DNA from: Erwinia sp. S63
Lineage (GTDB): Bacteria; Pseudomonadota; Gammaproteobacteria; Enterobacterales; Enterobacteriaceae
DNA length: 64,000 nucleotides
NCBI RefSeq assembly: GCF_016625195.1
Contig: NZ_JACVUP010000015.1
Span: 1 to 64,000, forward strand
Reading direction: 5' to 3'
Part shown: positions 7,127 to 16,884 of the stretch, in pieces
Layout of the letters: the number at the start of each line of letters is the position of its first letter
How positions within the stretch are numbered: the stretch's first letter is position 1
Notes under the pieces: model-generated
Databases searched by the model: none
What the model was told of the DNA's origin: nothing
What the model saw: the letters and a program-made list of their open reading frames with translations, nothing else
Program-made: the position numbers and the translations under genes

Positions 7127-9745
7127 ATGTCGCGGGGCCTCCGTCGAACACTTGCTGCGCTACTGGCGCTGATATTGCTTCTGTTGGGATTACTGCTGAC
7201 GCTGACGCAATGGTTGCCGCGTCTGGCGGGTATCTGGCTGCCGGAAAATACCCGCGTTGAGCTTAATGGTTCACCGCGCTGGCATAACGGCGGCGTGCAT
7301 TTTCCGGCTGTAAGCTATCTGGCTGGTGACTGCGAGCTGGCGAATGTCAAAGATGTAGCGCTGGGTTGGCAACATAAACGCTGGCAGCTCAGTGCACAGG
7401 CCGTTCAGCTTAACAGTGAATGCCTGCAAGCCCTGCCACAGAGCGATTCCAGCGGTGCACCGCGCAGTCTGGCCGAATGGCAACAAATGTTACCGGGTGC
7501 CGATATCCATCTTGAGCAACTGAGTATTTTACCCTGGCAGCAATATGCCGGCCGTTTTGATCTCAGCCTCGATAAAAGCGTCCAGCAGTTACATTATCAG
7601 GGCGATAACCTGCAACTAGATGCACGTTTGCAGGGGCAGCAACTGCAGATCGCACAACTCCAGCTCAGTCATCCTTTACTGCCGAAACCGCTCGATTTGC
7701 ACGGTGAGCTGACGCTGCCCACCTTTGCTAACGGTTTACCGGTGGCGGGCGAACTCAGCGGTGATGTCAATCTGGCGCAGTGGCCGCAGCCGCTGGCGTT
7801 GACGCTCAACTGGCAGCAGCAGCAGGGCACGCTCACGGTCAATCAGCAGGGTGACGATCAGCCGCTACTGCAGCTGCCGTGGCAGGTCGATGCGCAGCAG
7901 ATTCGCATCACTCAGGGACATTGGCGCTGGCCGCAAGCCGATCAGCCGCTGTCCGGTGGTTTGGCGCTCACGCTCGACAATTGGCAGCAGGGACTGGAAA
8001 ACACCCAGATTAGCGGTCGGTTTAACCTGCTAACTCAGGGACGCGGGGGCAAGGGTAACCTGGTGCTGAGTGTCGGGCCGGGCACATTGAGCCTTACCGA
8101 CAGCGCGTTACCGTTCCAGCTGACCGGCGAAAGTAAGTTTGCCGACCTGCAGTTGTTCGGCAGCATGCCGGGTATGTTGCACGGCATGTTGACCGATCCG
8201 CAAATCACGCTTAAACAAGGTGCACTGCTGCGTTTGCGCGGTCGATTACTGTCGACGCTGGAAGTGGATGAAGCGCGCTGGCCACTGGCAGGCGTCACCG
8301 TTGGCTCGCGTGGTATTAATGGCCGCCTGCAGGCTATCTTGAAAGCACACGATCCCAACTTCGGTCGCTTTACGCTGCATCTTGATGGTCGCGCCAGCGA
8401 TTTCTGGCCGGACAGTGGGCGCTGGAACTGGCGATACTGGGGCGAGGGAATGATGCAGCCGCTCAATGCCAAATGGGATGTGAAGGGCACGGGTAGCTGG
8501 CAGGATACGCTGATCTCCCTGGACACACTCAACATCGGCTTTGATCAATTAGCCTATGGCATGGTGCAGGTCGATAAACCGCGCTTAACCCTGACGGCTC
8601 CGGTCCGCTGGCAGCGAGACGTCGCGCATCCGGCTTTCAACGGGGGTTTTACTCTGAAATCCGGTCAGACGCAGTTTAGCTATGGCGGCTGGCTGCCGCC
8701 TTCAGAACTGAGCTTTGAGGCCAAAGGCAGCGATCCGAGTCGTTTTATCTGGCGCGGTCAGTTAACTGCTGAAGATATCGGCCCGGTGCGGGTGCATGGT
8801 CGCTGGGATGGTGAACGTTTGCGCGGTGAAGCCTGGTGGCCAGTTCAGTCACTGACGGTGTTCCAGCCGTTGCTCAGTAGCGATTTGAAGATGCGCATTC
8901 AGTCGGGTGAACTGAGAGCGCAAATGGCGTTTTCTGCGGCGTCGAAACAGGGCTTCGAAGCCGGTGGTTTCTGGGCAGTGAAAAAGGGCAGCGTGTGGAT
9001 GCCGGACAGTGAAATCAATGGCATCGACTTCACACTACCGTTCCGCCTCAAGGATCACCAATGGCAGTTAGGGCGTCGTGGTCCGGTTTCACTGCGCATC
9101 GCTGAAGTCAAAAACCAGTTTGCGTTGCAGAACATCACTGCCGATCTGCAGGGCCATTACCCATGGCAAGAGCGCCAGCCGTTGACGCTCAGTAACGTCA
9201 ATCTCGATCTGTTAGGCGGCCATGTCAGCATGCCTGAACTGCGCATGCCGCAGCACCAGCCTGCGCGCGTTTCGCTGCGTGAAATCAACCTCAGCAAGCT
9301 GATCACGGCAATCAAACCCAAGCAGTTTGCCATGTCGGGCAAAGTAAACGGCGAGCTGCCGCTGTGGGTGAATAATCCGCAATGGCTGATTGAGAAGGGC
9401 TGGATTGCCAACAGCGGCCCGCTGACCTTCCGCATGGATAAAGATATGGCGGATGCCATCGTCAGGAATAACTTCGCCGCGGGCGCCGCCATGGACTGGC
9501 TGCGTTACATGGAGATTTCCCGTTCGTGGGCCACTTTGGACCTCGATAACTTCGGCAATCTCACGATGCAGTCCGAGGTGAAAGGCACCAGTCAGTTTAG
9601 TAATCGCCGACAGTCGATTAACCTCAACTATCGGCATCAGGAAAATCTGTTCCAGCTGTGGCGCAGCCTGCGCTTTGGCGATAATTTGCAATCCTGGGTG
9701 GAACAAAATGCCACCCTGCCATCGAAGAAGGATCCCCAACCATGA
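7127..9745 (+). CDS. ydbH: AsmA-like envelope phospholipid transport protein YdbH
   Basis: 872 residues: one N-terminal membrane anchor (about residues 5-30, LLALILLLLGLLLTLTQWL) and a long periplasmic part rich in beta structure. With TamB and YhdP, YdbH is one of the AsmA-like proteins that form hydrophobic grooves between inner and outer membrane and carry phospholipids outward. It is the first gene of ydbH-ynbE-ydbL; its stop overlaps the ynbE start by four bases (ATGA), so translation is probably coupled. Length and gene order agree with E. coli (about 879 residues). Confidence 0.9.
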   Translation: MSRGLRRTLAALLALILLLLGLLLTLTQWLPRLAGIWLPENTRVELNGSPRWHNGGVHFPAVSYLAGDCELANVKDVALGWQHKRWQLSAQAVQLNSECLQALPQSDSSGAPRSLAEWQQMLPGADIHLEQLSILPWQQYAGRFDLSLDKSVQQLHYQGDNLQLDARLQGQQLQIAQLQLSHPLLPKPLDLHGELTLPTFANGLPVAGELSGDVNLAQWPQPLALTLNWQQQQGTLTVNQQGDDQPLLQLPWQVDAQQIRITQGHWRWPQADQPLSGGLALTLDNWQQGLENTQISGRFNLLTQGRGGKGNLVLSVGPGTLSLTDSALPFQLTGESKFADLQLFGSMPGMLHGMLTDPQITLKQGALLRLRGRLLSTLEVDEARWPLAGVTVGSRGINGRLQAILKAHDPNFGRFTLHLDGRASDFWPDSGRWNWRYWGEGMMQPLNAKWDVKGTGSWQDTLISLDTLNIGFDQLAYGMVQVDKPRLTLTAPVRWQRDVAHPAFNGGFTLKSGQTQFSYGGWLPPSELSFEAKGSDPSRFIWRGQLTAEDIGPVRVHGRWDGERLRGEAWWPVQSLTVFQPLLSSDLKMRIQSGELRAQMAFSAASKQGFEAGGFWAVKKGSVWMPDSEINGIDFTLPFRLKDHQWQLGRRGPVSLRIAEVKNQFALQNITADLQGHYPWQERQPLTLSNVNLDLLGGHVSMPELRMPQHQPARVSLREINLSKLITAIKPKQFAMSGKVNGELPLWVNNPQWLIEKGWIANSGPLTFRMDKDMADAIVRNNFAAGAAMDWLRYMEISRSWATLDLDNFGNLTMQSEVKGTSQFSNRRQSINLNYRHQENLFQLWRSLRFGDNLQSWVEQNATLPSKKDPQP

Positions 9746-9930
9746 GCCTCAGGGCATTGCTGGTGTTGGCAGCTGGGCTGCCGCTGATCGGTTGTGTGCC
9801 GCGCATTGAAGTGGCGGCACCGAAAGAGCCGATCACCATCAATATGAACGTGAAGATCGAACATGAAATCCACATCAAGGTCGATAAAGATGTGGAAGCG
9901 TTGCTGAAAAATCAAAGCGGCCTGTTTTGA
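9742..9930 (+). CDS. ynbE: Outer-membrane lipoprotein YnbE, partner of YdbH
   Basis: 62 residues. The lipobox PLIGC places the lipidated cysteine at residue 18. The mature part is short and rich in alternating polar/hydrophobic residues (ITINMNVKIEHEIHIKV), suited to a beta strand. YnbE is known to interact with YdbH and is thought to extend its lipid bridge to the outer membrane. It overlaps ydbH by four bases and is followed nine bases later by ydbL. Confidence 0.9.
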   Translation: MSLRALLVLAAGLPLIGCVPRIEVAAPKEPITINMNVKIEHEIHIKVDKDVEALLKNQSGLF

Positions 9931-9938
9931 GGAGCGGC

Positions 9939-10262
9939 ATGATGAAATCGAAAGCGATGGCATTGTTGCTGGCGCTGCTGCTGGTGCCTTCAGCGTGGGC
10001 GCTGACGCTGGACGAGGCGCGGCAGCAGGGGCGCGTGGGGGAAACACTCAGTGGCTATGTAGCGGCACGCCAGCAGGACGATGAAACCCTGGCGCTGGTG
10101 AAACAGATTAATGATGGCCGTATGCAACAATATCAGCGCGTCGCGCAGCAGAACAATCTGACCACCAGCGAAGTGGCACGGATCGCGGGCGAAAAGCTGG
10201 TGAGTCGCGCGGGCAACGGTGAGTATGTGCGCGGTATCAACGGGCAGTGGTTACGTAAGTAA
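9939..10262 (+). CDS. ydbL: Periplasmic YdbL (DUF1318), regulator of YnbE assembly
   Basis: 107 residues with a cleavable signal peptide ending around VPSAWA, then LTLDEARQQGRVGETLSGYVAA, the DUF1318 signature. The C terminus YVRGINGQWLRK matches the E. coli protein. YdbL is thought to act as a chaperone that prevents uncontrolled multimerisation of YnbE. Two adjacent ATG codons (9939, 9942) follow GAGGAG; the second has the better spacing, so the true start may be 9942. It is the last gene of the operon. Confidence 0.88.
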   Translation: MMKSKAMALLLALLLVPSAWALTLDEARQQGRVGETLSGYVAARQQDDETLALVKQINDGRMQQYQRVAQQNNLTTSEVARIAGEKLVSRAGNGEYVRGINGQWLRK

Positions 10263-10290
10263 AACCGATCATTATCAAAGTCACAGCCAT

Positions 10291-10316
10291 AAAAAAGCCG
10301 GGCACTCAGGCCCGGC
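10291..10316 (-). terminator. Terminator of azoR
   Basis: Perfect 7-bp stem GCCGGGC/GCCCGGC (10297-10303 and 10310-10316) with six T on the minus strand (10291-10296). It lies between convergent ydbL and azoR and may also slow transcription from ydbL. Confidence 0.85.
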
Positions 10317-10366
10317 AAAGATGGCATCATACCCATTATTCTCGGGTATTCATCACGTTCTTAAGA

Positions 10367-11002
<636 letters not shown>

Positions 11003-11221
11003 TCAATGCGTTACACTCTACGGAGATCCTCCGCGAGGTAAAAGCGCAATATTTCGAGACCTATGTTCGAAATTATTGAATAAGGTCGCACGTCCGGTCA
11101 GGTGAGGTTGTCCAGAGTGTGCTATTATGCCGGGCAATAATTGATTGAATCCGCCGGGAAATTTCAGCCGGCATCGAGCGCACTTTGCCAGGCTCGCCGC
11201 GACCACAGGTAACACACCACT

Positions 11222-14200
11222 ATGTCATCATCCGTCACTTCCCCTTTGGCCCCACTCTGGATGCGGCTCGATAATCTGATGCTGCGCGACCGCCAGCGCT
11301 TGCAGCGCCGTTTGCATGGCGCAGCGAAGGTGAAAAATCCTGCGGCGCAGCAGGGCATTGCCACAGAATTAGCAGCCGAATTTGCGGCGGCTGAGCAACG
11401 TATTGCCCTGCGCACGGCGGCCACGCCACGCATCACCTTCCCGGAAAATCTGCCGGTCAGTCAAAAGCAGCAAGAGATTGCCGAGGCGATTCGCGATCAT
11501 CAGGTGGTGATTGTGGCCGGGGAAACTGGTTCAGGGAAAACCACCCAGCTGCCGAAAATTTGTCTGGCGCTCGGGCGTGGTGTCAAAGGGTTGATTGGTC
11601 ATACGCAGCCGCGCCGTCTGGCGGCACGTACCGTCGCCAACCGTATTGCCGATGAGCTGGAAACCTCGCTCGGTGGCACTATTGGCTACAAAGTGCGCTT
11701 TAACGATCAGGTTAGCGACACCACTCAGGTGAAGCTGATGACCGACGGTATTCTGCTGGCGGAAATCCAGCAGGATCGTCAGTTGTTGCAATATGACACC
11801 ATCATTATCGATGAAGCGCACGAACGCAGCCTGAACATCGATTTTCTGCTGGGATATCTGCGTGAGCTGCTGCCGCGTCGTCCCGATTTGAAAGTGATCA
11901 TCACCTCGGCGACCATCGATCCACAGCGTTTCTCGCGCCACTTCCATAATGCGCCGGTGATTGAGGTATCAGGTCGCACCTATCCGGTAGAAGTGCGCTA
12001 TCGCCCGATTGTGGAAGACGCGGAGGATACCGATCGCGATCAGCTGCAGGCGATTTTTGACGCCGTCGATGAGCTAGGTCATGAAAGCCGTGGCGATATC
12101 CTGATCTTTATGAGTGGTGAACGCGAAATTCGCGATACCGCCGATGCGTTGATGAAGCGCGATATCCCGCACACCGAAATCTTACCGCTGTATGCGCGTC
12201 TGTCGAATGCCGAGCAGAACCGGGTGTTTCAATCACACAGCGGGCGCCGTATCGTGCTGGCCACCAACGTGGCCGAGACTTCACTCACCGTACCGGGCAT
12301 TAAATATGTTATCGATCCCGGTACGGCGCGCATCAGCCGTTACAGCTATCGCACCAAGGTGCAGCGCCTGCCGATCGAGCCGATTTCTCAGGCATCCGCC
12401 AATCAACGTAAAGGGCGCTGCGGACGTGTGTCGGAAGGGATCTGTATCCGTCTCTACTCTGAAGACGACTTCCTCAGTCGTCCGGCGTTTACCGACCCGG
12501 AAATTCTGCGTACCAACCTGGCTTCCGTCATTCTGCAAATGACCGCGCTCGGTCTGGGCGATATCGGCGCATTCCCGTTTGTCGAAGCACCAGACAAACG
12601 CAACATTCAGGATGGCGTACGTCTGCTGGAAGAGTTGGGCGCTATTACGCTGAGTGAGGATGAAACCTACAAGCTGACGACGTCTGGCCGCCAGCTGGCG
12701 CAACTGCCGGTGGATCCGCGTCTGGCGCGCATGGTATTAGAAGCGCAAAAGTTCGGCTGCGTGCGTGAAGCAATGATCATCACCGCGGCGCTATCGATTC
12801 AGGATCCGCGTGAGCGTCCGGGTGAGAAACAGCAGGCATCGGATGAGAAACACCGTCGTTTTGCCGATAAAGAGTCGGACTTCCTCTCATATGTAAATCT
12901 GTGGAATTACCTGCAGGAGCAGCAAAAAGCGCTGTCGGGCAATCACTTCCGTCGTCAGTGTAAAACCGACTTCCTCAACTATTTGCGCGTGCGTGAATGG
13001 CAGGATATCTACACTCAACTGCGTCAGGTGGTGCGTGAACAGGGTATGCCGGTTAACAGCGAGCCCGCGCCGTATCGTGAAGTGCACTGCGCCTTACTGA
13101 CCGGTTTGCTGTCGCATATTGGTCAGAAAGATAATGAGAAGCAGGAATTCACCGGCGCGCGTAATGCTCGCTTCTCCATCTTCCCAGGGTCCGGTCTCTT
13201 TAAGAAGCCACCGAAGTGGACCATGGTGGCGGAACTGGTGGAAACCAGCCGCTTATGGGGCCGTGTGGCTGCGCGTATCGACCCGGAATGGATCGAACCG
13301 CTGGCGCAGCATCTGATTAAACGCAGCTACAGCGAACCGCACTGGGAAAAAGCTCAGAGCGCGGTGATGGCGACAGAAAAAGTCACGCTGTATGGCCTGG
13401 CAATTGTGCAGGCGCGCAAGGTTAACTACAGCCAAATCGATGCGCCACTCAGCCGTGAACTGTTTATCCGCCACGCGTTAGTGGAAGGCGACTGGCAGAC
13501 GCGTCATGCGTTCCTGCGTAACAACCTCAAACTGCGCAGTGAAGTGGAAGATCTGGAACACAAATCACGTCGTCGTGACATTCTGGTCGATGATGAAACG
13601 CTGTTTGCTTTCTACGATCGCCGCATCGGCGCTGACGTGGTCTCCGCACGCCACTTTGATAGCTGGTGGAAACAGGCGAGCAAAGACAATCCTGACTTGC
13701 TCAGTTTTGATAAGCAGATGCTGATCAAAGATGGCGCGGATAAAGTCAGTCAGCTTGATTACCCCAACTTCTGGCATCAGGGCAACCTGAAACTGAAACT
13801 CAGCTATCAGTTTGAACCGGGCGCGGATGCCGATGGTGTTACGGTTCACATTCCGCTGCCGTTGCTCAATCAGGTCGAAGAAGGGGGTTTTGAGTGGCAA
13901 ATCCCCGGCGTGCGCCGTGAGTTGGTGATTGCACTGATTAAATCGCTGCCAAAACCAACGCGCCGCAATCTGGTGCCTGCACCGAACTATGCAGAAGCTT
14001 TCCTCGGTCGAGTTAAAGCGATGGAGTTACCGCTGCTGGATGCGCTGGAGCGCGAGTTCCGCCGCATGACCGGCGTCACTATTGACCGTGAAGCCTGGCA
14101 GTGGGATCAGGTGCCCGATCACCTGAAAATGACCTTCCGCATTGTGGATGAACACAATCGCAAGCTGCAGGAAGGCAAAGATCTGCATCAACTAAAGCAG

Positions 14201-15118
14201 GTGTTGAAAGGCAAAGTGCAGGAAACGCTGTCGAAAGTCGCGGACGATGGGCTGGAGCAGAGCGGACTGCACATCTGGAGCTTTGGTGATTTGCCGCAAA
14301 GTTACGAGCAGAAACGCGGCAGCTATCAGGTTAAAGCCTGGCCCGCGCTGGTCGACGAGAAAGACAGTGTTGCCATTCGCCTGTTCGATAATGAACTGGA
14401 GCAGCAGAAAATGATGTGGCGCGGTCAGCGTCGCTTGTTACTGTTGAACATCCCGTCGCCGATCAAGTACCTGCACGAGAAACTGCCCAACAAAGCCAAG
14501 CTCGGCTTGTACTTCAATCCGTACGGCAAAGTACTGGATTTGATTGATGACTGTATCGCTTGTGGTATCGATAAATTGATGGCAGAAGCGGGCGGTCCAG
14601 CGTGGCAACAGGAGAACTTTGAGCAGCTGCGCGACAAAGTGCGTGCCGAATTGAATGAAACCGTGGTGACCATCGCTAAACAGGTCGAACAGATTCTGAC
14701 CAGCGTGTTCAATATCAATAAATTCCTCAAAGGCCGCGTCGATATGACGCTGGCGCTAGCGCTGTCTGACATTAAGGCGCAGATGAGCGGTTTGGTGTAT
14801 CGGGGCTTTGTTACCGGCAATGGCTATCAACACCTGGGCGATACGTTACGCTATTTACAGGGCATCGAGCGTCGTCTGGAAAAACTGCCGACCGACCCTT
14901 ACAGCGATCGTGCGCGCATGCTGAAAGTGCAGGCAACTGAGCAGGCGTGGCAGGCATGGCGTAACAAACTGCCACCTCAGCGCCAGGATGATGCTGAAGT
15001 CCAGGCCATTCGCTGGATGCTGGAGGAGTTGCGGATTAGCTACTTTGCCCAGCAGTTGGGCACACCTTATCCTATCTCTGATAAGCGTATTCTGCAGGCG
15101 ATGGAACAGATTAGCTGA
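11222..15118 (+). CDS. hrpA: ATP-dependent RNA helicase HrpA
   Basis: 1298 residues, a DEAH-box helicase of full length. Motif I GETGSGKT lies near residues 100-107, motif II DEAH near 197-200, motif III SAT near 230 and motif VI QRKGRCGRV near 390. After the helicase core come the winged-helix and OB-fold regions and the long C-terminal DUF3418 part typical of HrpA. In E. coli HrpA resolves stalled or colliding ribosomes using ATP. No frameshift or missing motif was seen. It is transcribed alone and convergent with ydgD. Confidence 0.97.
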   Translation: MSSSVTSPLAPLWMRLDNLMLRDRQRLQRRLHGAAKVKNPAAQQGIATELAAEFAAAEQRIALRTAATPRITFPENLPVSQKQQEIAEAIRDHQVVIVAGETGSGKTTQLPKICLALGRGVKGLIGHTQPRRLAARTVANRIADELETSLGGTIGYKVRFNDQVSDTTQVKLMTDGILLAEIQQDRQLLQYDTIIIDEAHERSLNIDFLLGYLRELLPRRPDLKVIITSATIDPQRFSRHFHNAPVIEVSGRTYPVEVRYRPIVEDAEDTDRDQLQAIFDAVDELGHESRGDILIFMSGEREIRDTADALMKRDIPHTEILPLYARLSNAEQNRVFQSHSGRRIVLATNVAETSLTVPGIKYVIDPGTARISRYSYRTKVQRLPIEPISQASANQRKGRCGRVSEGICIRLYSEDDFLSRPAFTDPEILRTNLASVILQMTALGLGDIGAFPFVEAPDKRNIQDGVRLLEELGAITLSEDETYKLTTSGRQLAQLPVDPRLARMVLEAQKFGCVREAMIITAALSIQDPRERPGEKQQASDEKHRRFADKESDFLSYVNLWNYLQEQQKALSGNHFRRQCKTDFLNYLRVREWQDIYTQLRQVVREQGMPVNSEPAPYREVHCALLTGLLSHIGQKDNEKQEFTGARNARFSIFPGSGLFKKPPKWTMVAELVETSRLWGRVAARIDPEWIEPLAQHLIKRSYSEPHWEKAQSAVMATEKVTLYGLAIVQARKVNYSQIDAPLSRELFIRHALVEGDWQTRHAFLRNNLKLRSEVEDLEHKSRRRDILVDDETLFAFYDRRIGADVVSARHFDSWWKQASKDNPDLLSFDKQMLIKDGADKVSQLDYPNFWHQGNLKLKLSYQFEPGADADGVTVHIPLPLLNQVEEGGFEWQIPGVRRELVIALIKSLPKPTRRNLVPAPNYAEAFLGRVKAMELPLLDALEREFRRMTGVTIDREAWQWDQVPDHLKMTFRIVDEHNRKLQEGKDLHQLKQVLKGKVQETLSKVADDGLEQSGLHIWSFGDLPQSYEQKRGSYQVKAWPALVDEKDSVAIRLFDNELEQQKMMWRGQRRLLLLNIPSPIKYLHEKLPNKAKLGLYFNPYGKVLDLIDDCIACGIDKLMAEAGGPAWQQENFEQLRDKVRAELNETVVTIAKQVEQILTSVFNINKFLKGRVDMTLALALSDIKAQMSGLVYRGFVTGNGYQHLGDTLRYLQGIERRLEKLPTDPYSDRARMLKVQATEQAWQAWRNKLPPQRQDDAEVQAIRWMLEELRISYFAQQLGTPYPISDKRILQAMEQIS

Positions 15119-15129
15119 TTACACAAACG

Positions 15130-15158
15130 ACAGAGGCGCAATTCTCTTGCGCCTCTGT
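15130..15158. terminator. Hairpin between convergent hrpA and ydgD
   Basis: Perfect 12-bp stem ACAGAGGCGCAA/TTGCGCCTCTGT with loop TTCTC, just after the hrpA stop. There is no T run on either side, so termination efficiency is uncertain, but the position fits a 3' end for hrpA. Confidence 0.55.
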
Positions 15159-15206
15159 AAGTGTGACCTTGCGTAAAAATAACGCGGCTATGAGCTGGCG
15201 AAAATC

Positions 15207-16013
15207 TTATTTCGCCAACTCTTCCAGGCTGTCTTTAAATGATGTCACCGCAATGGCTCGGTTATCCGCGCGATAACGATCAGCCGGAGCGGGCGCAGAG
15301 CTTTGCACCGCAATCAGTTTCCAGCCATCCCCACTTTTCAACAGCAGCGGTGATCCGCTATCGCCAGGCAAGGTATCGCATTGATGCGACAACACCGCGC
15401 GTTGCGCCCATCCGGTAATTAAGCAGTCGCTGTGAGAATAAAGCGTGTCGAGGTGATCCGCGGGGTAACCGGCCTGCGTTACTTTACGTTCGGTGGTTTT
15501 CAACGCATCGGTTAAATCGCTGCGTGAGCCGTCAAATAGGGGAATGGGCACAATGCCCGACGGCGGGTTATGTAAAATAACCAGCCCATAATCGTAAGGT
15601 GCCGCGCCCGGTGGCACGATCCAGCCCTCACCATCGGCTTTAAGCCTGCGCGCCAGAGAAGGTTCTACCCGCGCATCAATATCATGTATTTCATAACGCC
15701 AGCCCTTTGCTCCTGACATAAAGCGCAGCGCAACCGGCTTATCAAATTTACCGGGCGGGGCCAGCAGGCAGTGTCCGGCCGTTAACGCCAGATGAGCGGA
15801 AATCAGGGTAGCCGTGCAGAGATTGCCGCTTTCGGTCTCTAACTGACCAATCGCGTCCCAGGGCGCCGCGCTAACGTCGCTGATCGCCTTACGGTTATCT
15901 TTGCCAAAGAAAAGTGTCTTGATGTCTTCCGGGCTTGGCCCATCTTCATCATCGGCATGTGCTGCGAGGTTAAAACTGAAAATACCAACAAGTAACAGGA
16001 TAGCCAGGCGCAT
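15207..16013 (-). CDS. ydgD: Periplasmic trypsin-like serine protease YdgD
   Basis: 268 residues with a signal peptide ending near NLAAHA. The chymotrypsin-type triad is complete: His81 in LTAGHC, Asp141 in YDYGLV and Ser219 in GDSGSP. Cysteine pairs probably form disulphides. Gene order asr-ydgU-ydgD matches E. coli, and the site is consistent with processing or quality control in the periplasm. It has been proposed as a candidate for cleaving the acid-shock protein Asr, but that is not shown by the sequence. Confidence 0.88.
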   Translation of the reverse strand: MRLAILLLVGIFSFNLAAHADDEDGPSPEDIKTLFFGKDNRKAISDVSAAPWDAIGQLETESGNLCTATLISAHLALTAGHCLLAPPGKFDKPVALRFMSGAKGWRYEIHDIDARVEPSLARRLKADGEGWIVPPGAAPYDYGLVILHNPPSGIVPIPLFDGSRSDLTDALKTTERKVTQAGYPADHLDTLYSHSDCLITGWAQRAVLSHQCDTLPGDSGSPLLLKSGDGWKLIAVQSSAPAPADRYRADNRAIAVTSFKDSLEELAK

Positions 16014-16129
16014 AGTTCTCTCAATGGCGAGAATAAGTAGGGGATTTTGTCATCACGCTTGAGCGATAACTATAGTCGGAGAGCGGGAAAAAAGGGAGAA
16101 ATATTGGAGTAATCAGCACGCTACAACGA

Positions 16130-16210
16130 CTAGATAAAAAAACAGGCTGCAACAATGCCACAGAGGATCATTACAAGCAGGATAATTTCAAAGCGATAGC
16201 GACGCACCAT
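16130..16210 (-). CDS. ydgU: Small inner-membrane protein YdgU-like
   Basis: A 26-residue open frame: a basic start MVRRYRFE followed by a continuous hydrophobic helix (IILLVMILCGIVAACFFI). CTGGAG sits nine bases before the ATG. It lies between asr and ydgD on the same strand, the position of ydgU in E. coli, where a 27-residue single-span membrane protein is made from the asr region. The RRYRFE start and the LILC-type helix match my memory of that family. The asr terminator lies just upstream, so expression probably depends on read-through or its own promoter. Confidence 0.72.
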   Translation of the reverse strand: MVRRYRFEIILLVMILCGIVAACFFI

Positions 16211-16231
16211 TTTTCGCTACTCCAGTAAATA

Positions 16232-16254
16232 AACACCCGGCATAACCGGGTGTT
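16232..16254 (-). terminator. Terminator after asr
   Basis: Perfect 9-bp stem AACACCCGG/CCGGGTGTT with loop CATAA, followed on the minus strand by TTTATTTA. It separates asr from ydgU; strong asr transcription could still leak through to ydgU and ydgD. Confidence 0.75.
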
Positions 16255-16291
16255 TTAGATATTAATGCGGTGTTGGCGCTAAAGGGCCGAC

Positions 16292-16714
16292 TTATTTAGC
16301 CGCTTTTTTCGCTTTGTGGTGCTTTTTAGCAGCCTGAGCTTTCTGAGCTGGTTTAGTTACTTTTTTGTGGTGCTTTTTAGCAGCCTGAGCTTTCTGTGCA
16401 GCTGGCTTGGTTGCTTTTTTGTGGTGCTTTTTAGCAGCCTGGGCTTTCTGTGCAGCTGGTTTGGTTGCTTTTTTGTGGTGCTTTTTAGCAGCCTGAGCTT
16501 TCTGTGCAGCTGGCGCTTTTTTCTCTACTTTTTTGTGTTTCTTAGCTGCCTGAGCTTTCTGGGCAACTTTCTTATGATGAACCGCTTTGTGTTTAACAGG
16601 TGCTGCGGTAGTGGTAGCGGCAGCAGCCGGAGCAGCTGTAGTGGTCTCAGCAGCGAAAGCAACAGAAGACATACCCATAGCAGCGGCGATCACCAGTGCA
16701 ACTAATTTTTTCAT
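16292..16714 (-). CDS. asr: Acid shock protein Asr
   Basis: 140 residues. A signal peptide ends at SVAFA, followed by a spacer rich in Thr/Ala/Pro and then a strongly basic, disordered tail built from repeats of [18 protein letters not shown]. Asr is exported to the periplasm, is strongly induced by external acid, and is believed to protect periplasmic proteins by charge and chaperone-like action. It is longer than the E. coli protein (102 residues) because it has extra repeats. An RstA box upstream fits control by the RstAB system also encoded here. Confidence 0.93.
   Translation of the reverse strand: MKKLVALVIAAAMGMSSVAFAAETTTAAPAAAATTTAAPVKHKAVHHKKVAQKAQAAKKHKKVEKKAPAAQKAQAAKKHHKKATKPAAQKAQAAKKHHKKATKPAAQKAQAAKKHHKKVTKPAQKAQAAKKHHKAKKAAK
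16300..16560 (-). repeat. Tandem 54-bp repeats within asr
   Basis: The asr coding sequence contains about three close copies of a 54-bp unit (18 residues, [18 protein letters not shown]) plus two degenerate copies at the edges. In-frame tandem units of this kind expand and shrink by replication slippage, so repeat number may differ between strains. Confidence 0.8.
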
Positions 16715-16770
16715 CGCAAAATCCTCGAACTATTTTTTCATGTGTAGCCCACTGCGGGGCCGGTGAAAGA

Positions 16771-16832
16771 ACTATATGAAAAACAATTCAGTCTTTCCGT
16801 GAGGCATTGGTATCGGCGTGTAACGGAATGTA
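16771..16832 (-). promoter_or_regulatory. RstA box and -10 of the asr promoter
   Basis: On the minus strand TACATTCCGTTACA (16819-16832) matches the RstA consensus TACATNTNGTTACA at all but one fixed base. A -10 hexamer TATAGT lies at 16771-16776, which puts the box about 60 bases upstream of the expected transcription start, a normal activator position. This agrees with acid induction of asr through RstAB in E. coli. Confidence 0.7.
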
Positions 16833-16884
16833 CAAAGGCGGGTAAAGGAAGTGAAAAGGGCGGCCGATTGGGCCGCCGCGCAGT

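Noticed and set aside
16316..16705. 129-residue plus-strand frame opposite asr
   Set aside because: Low-complexity Phe/Leu/Ser product caused by the repeats of asr read in antisense.
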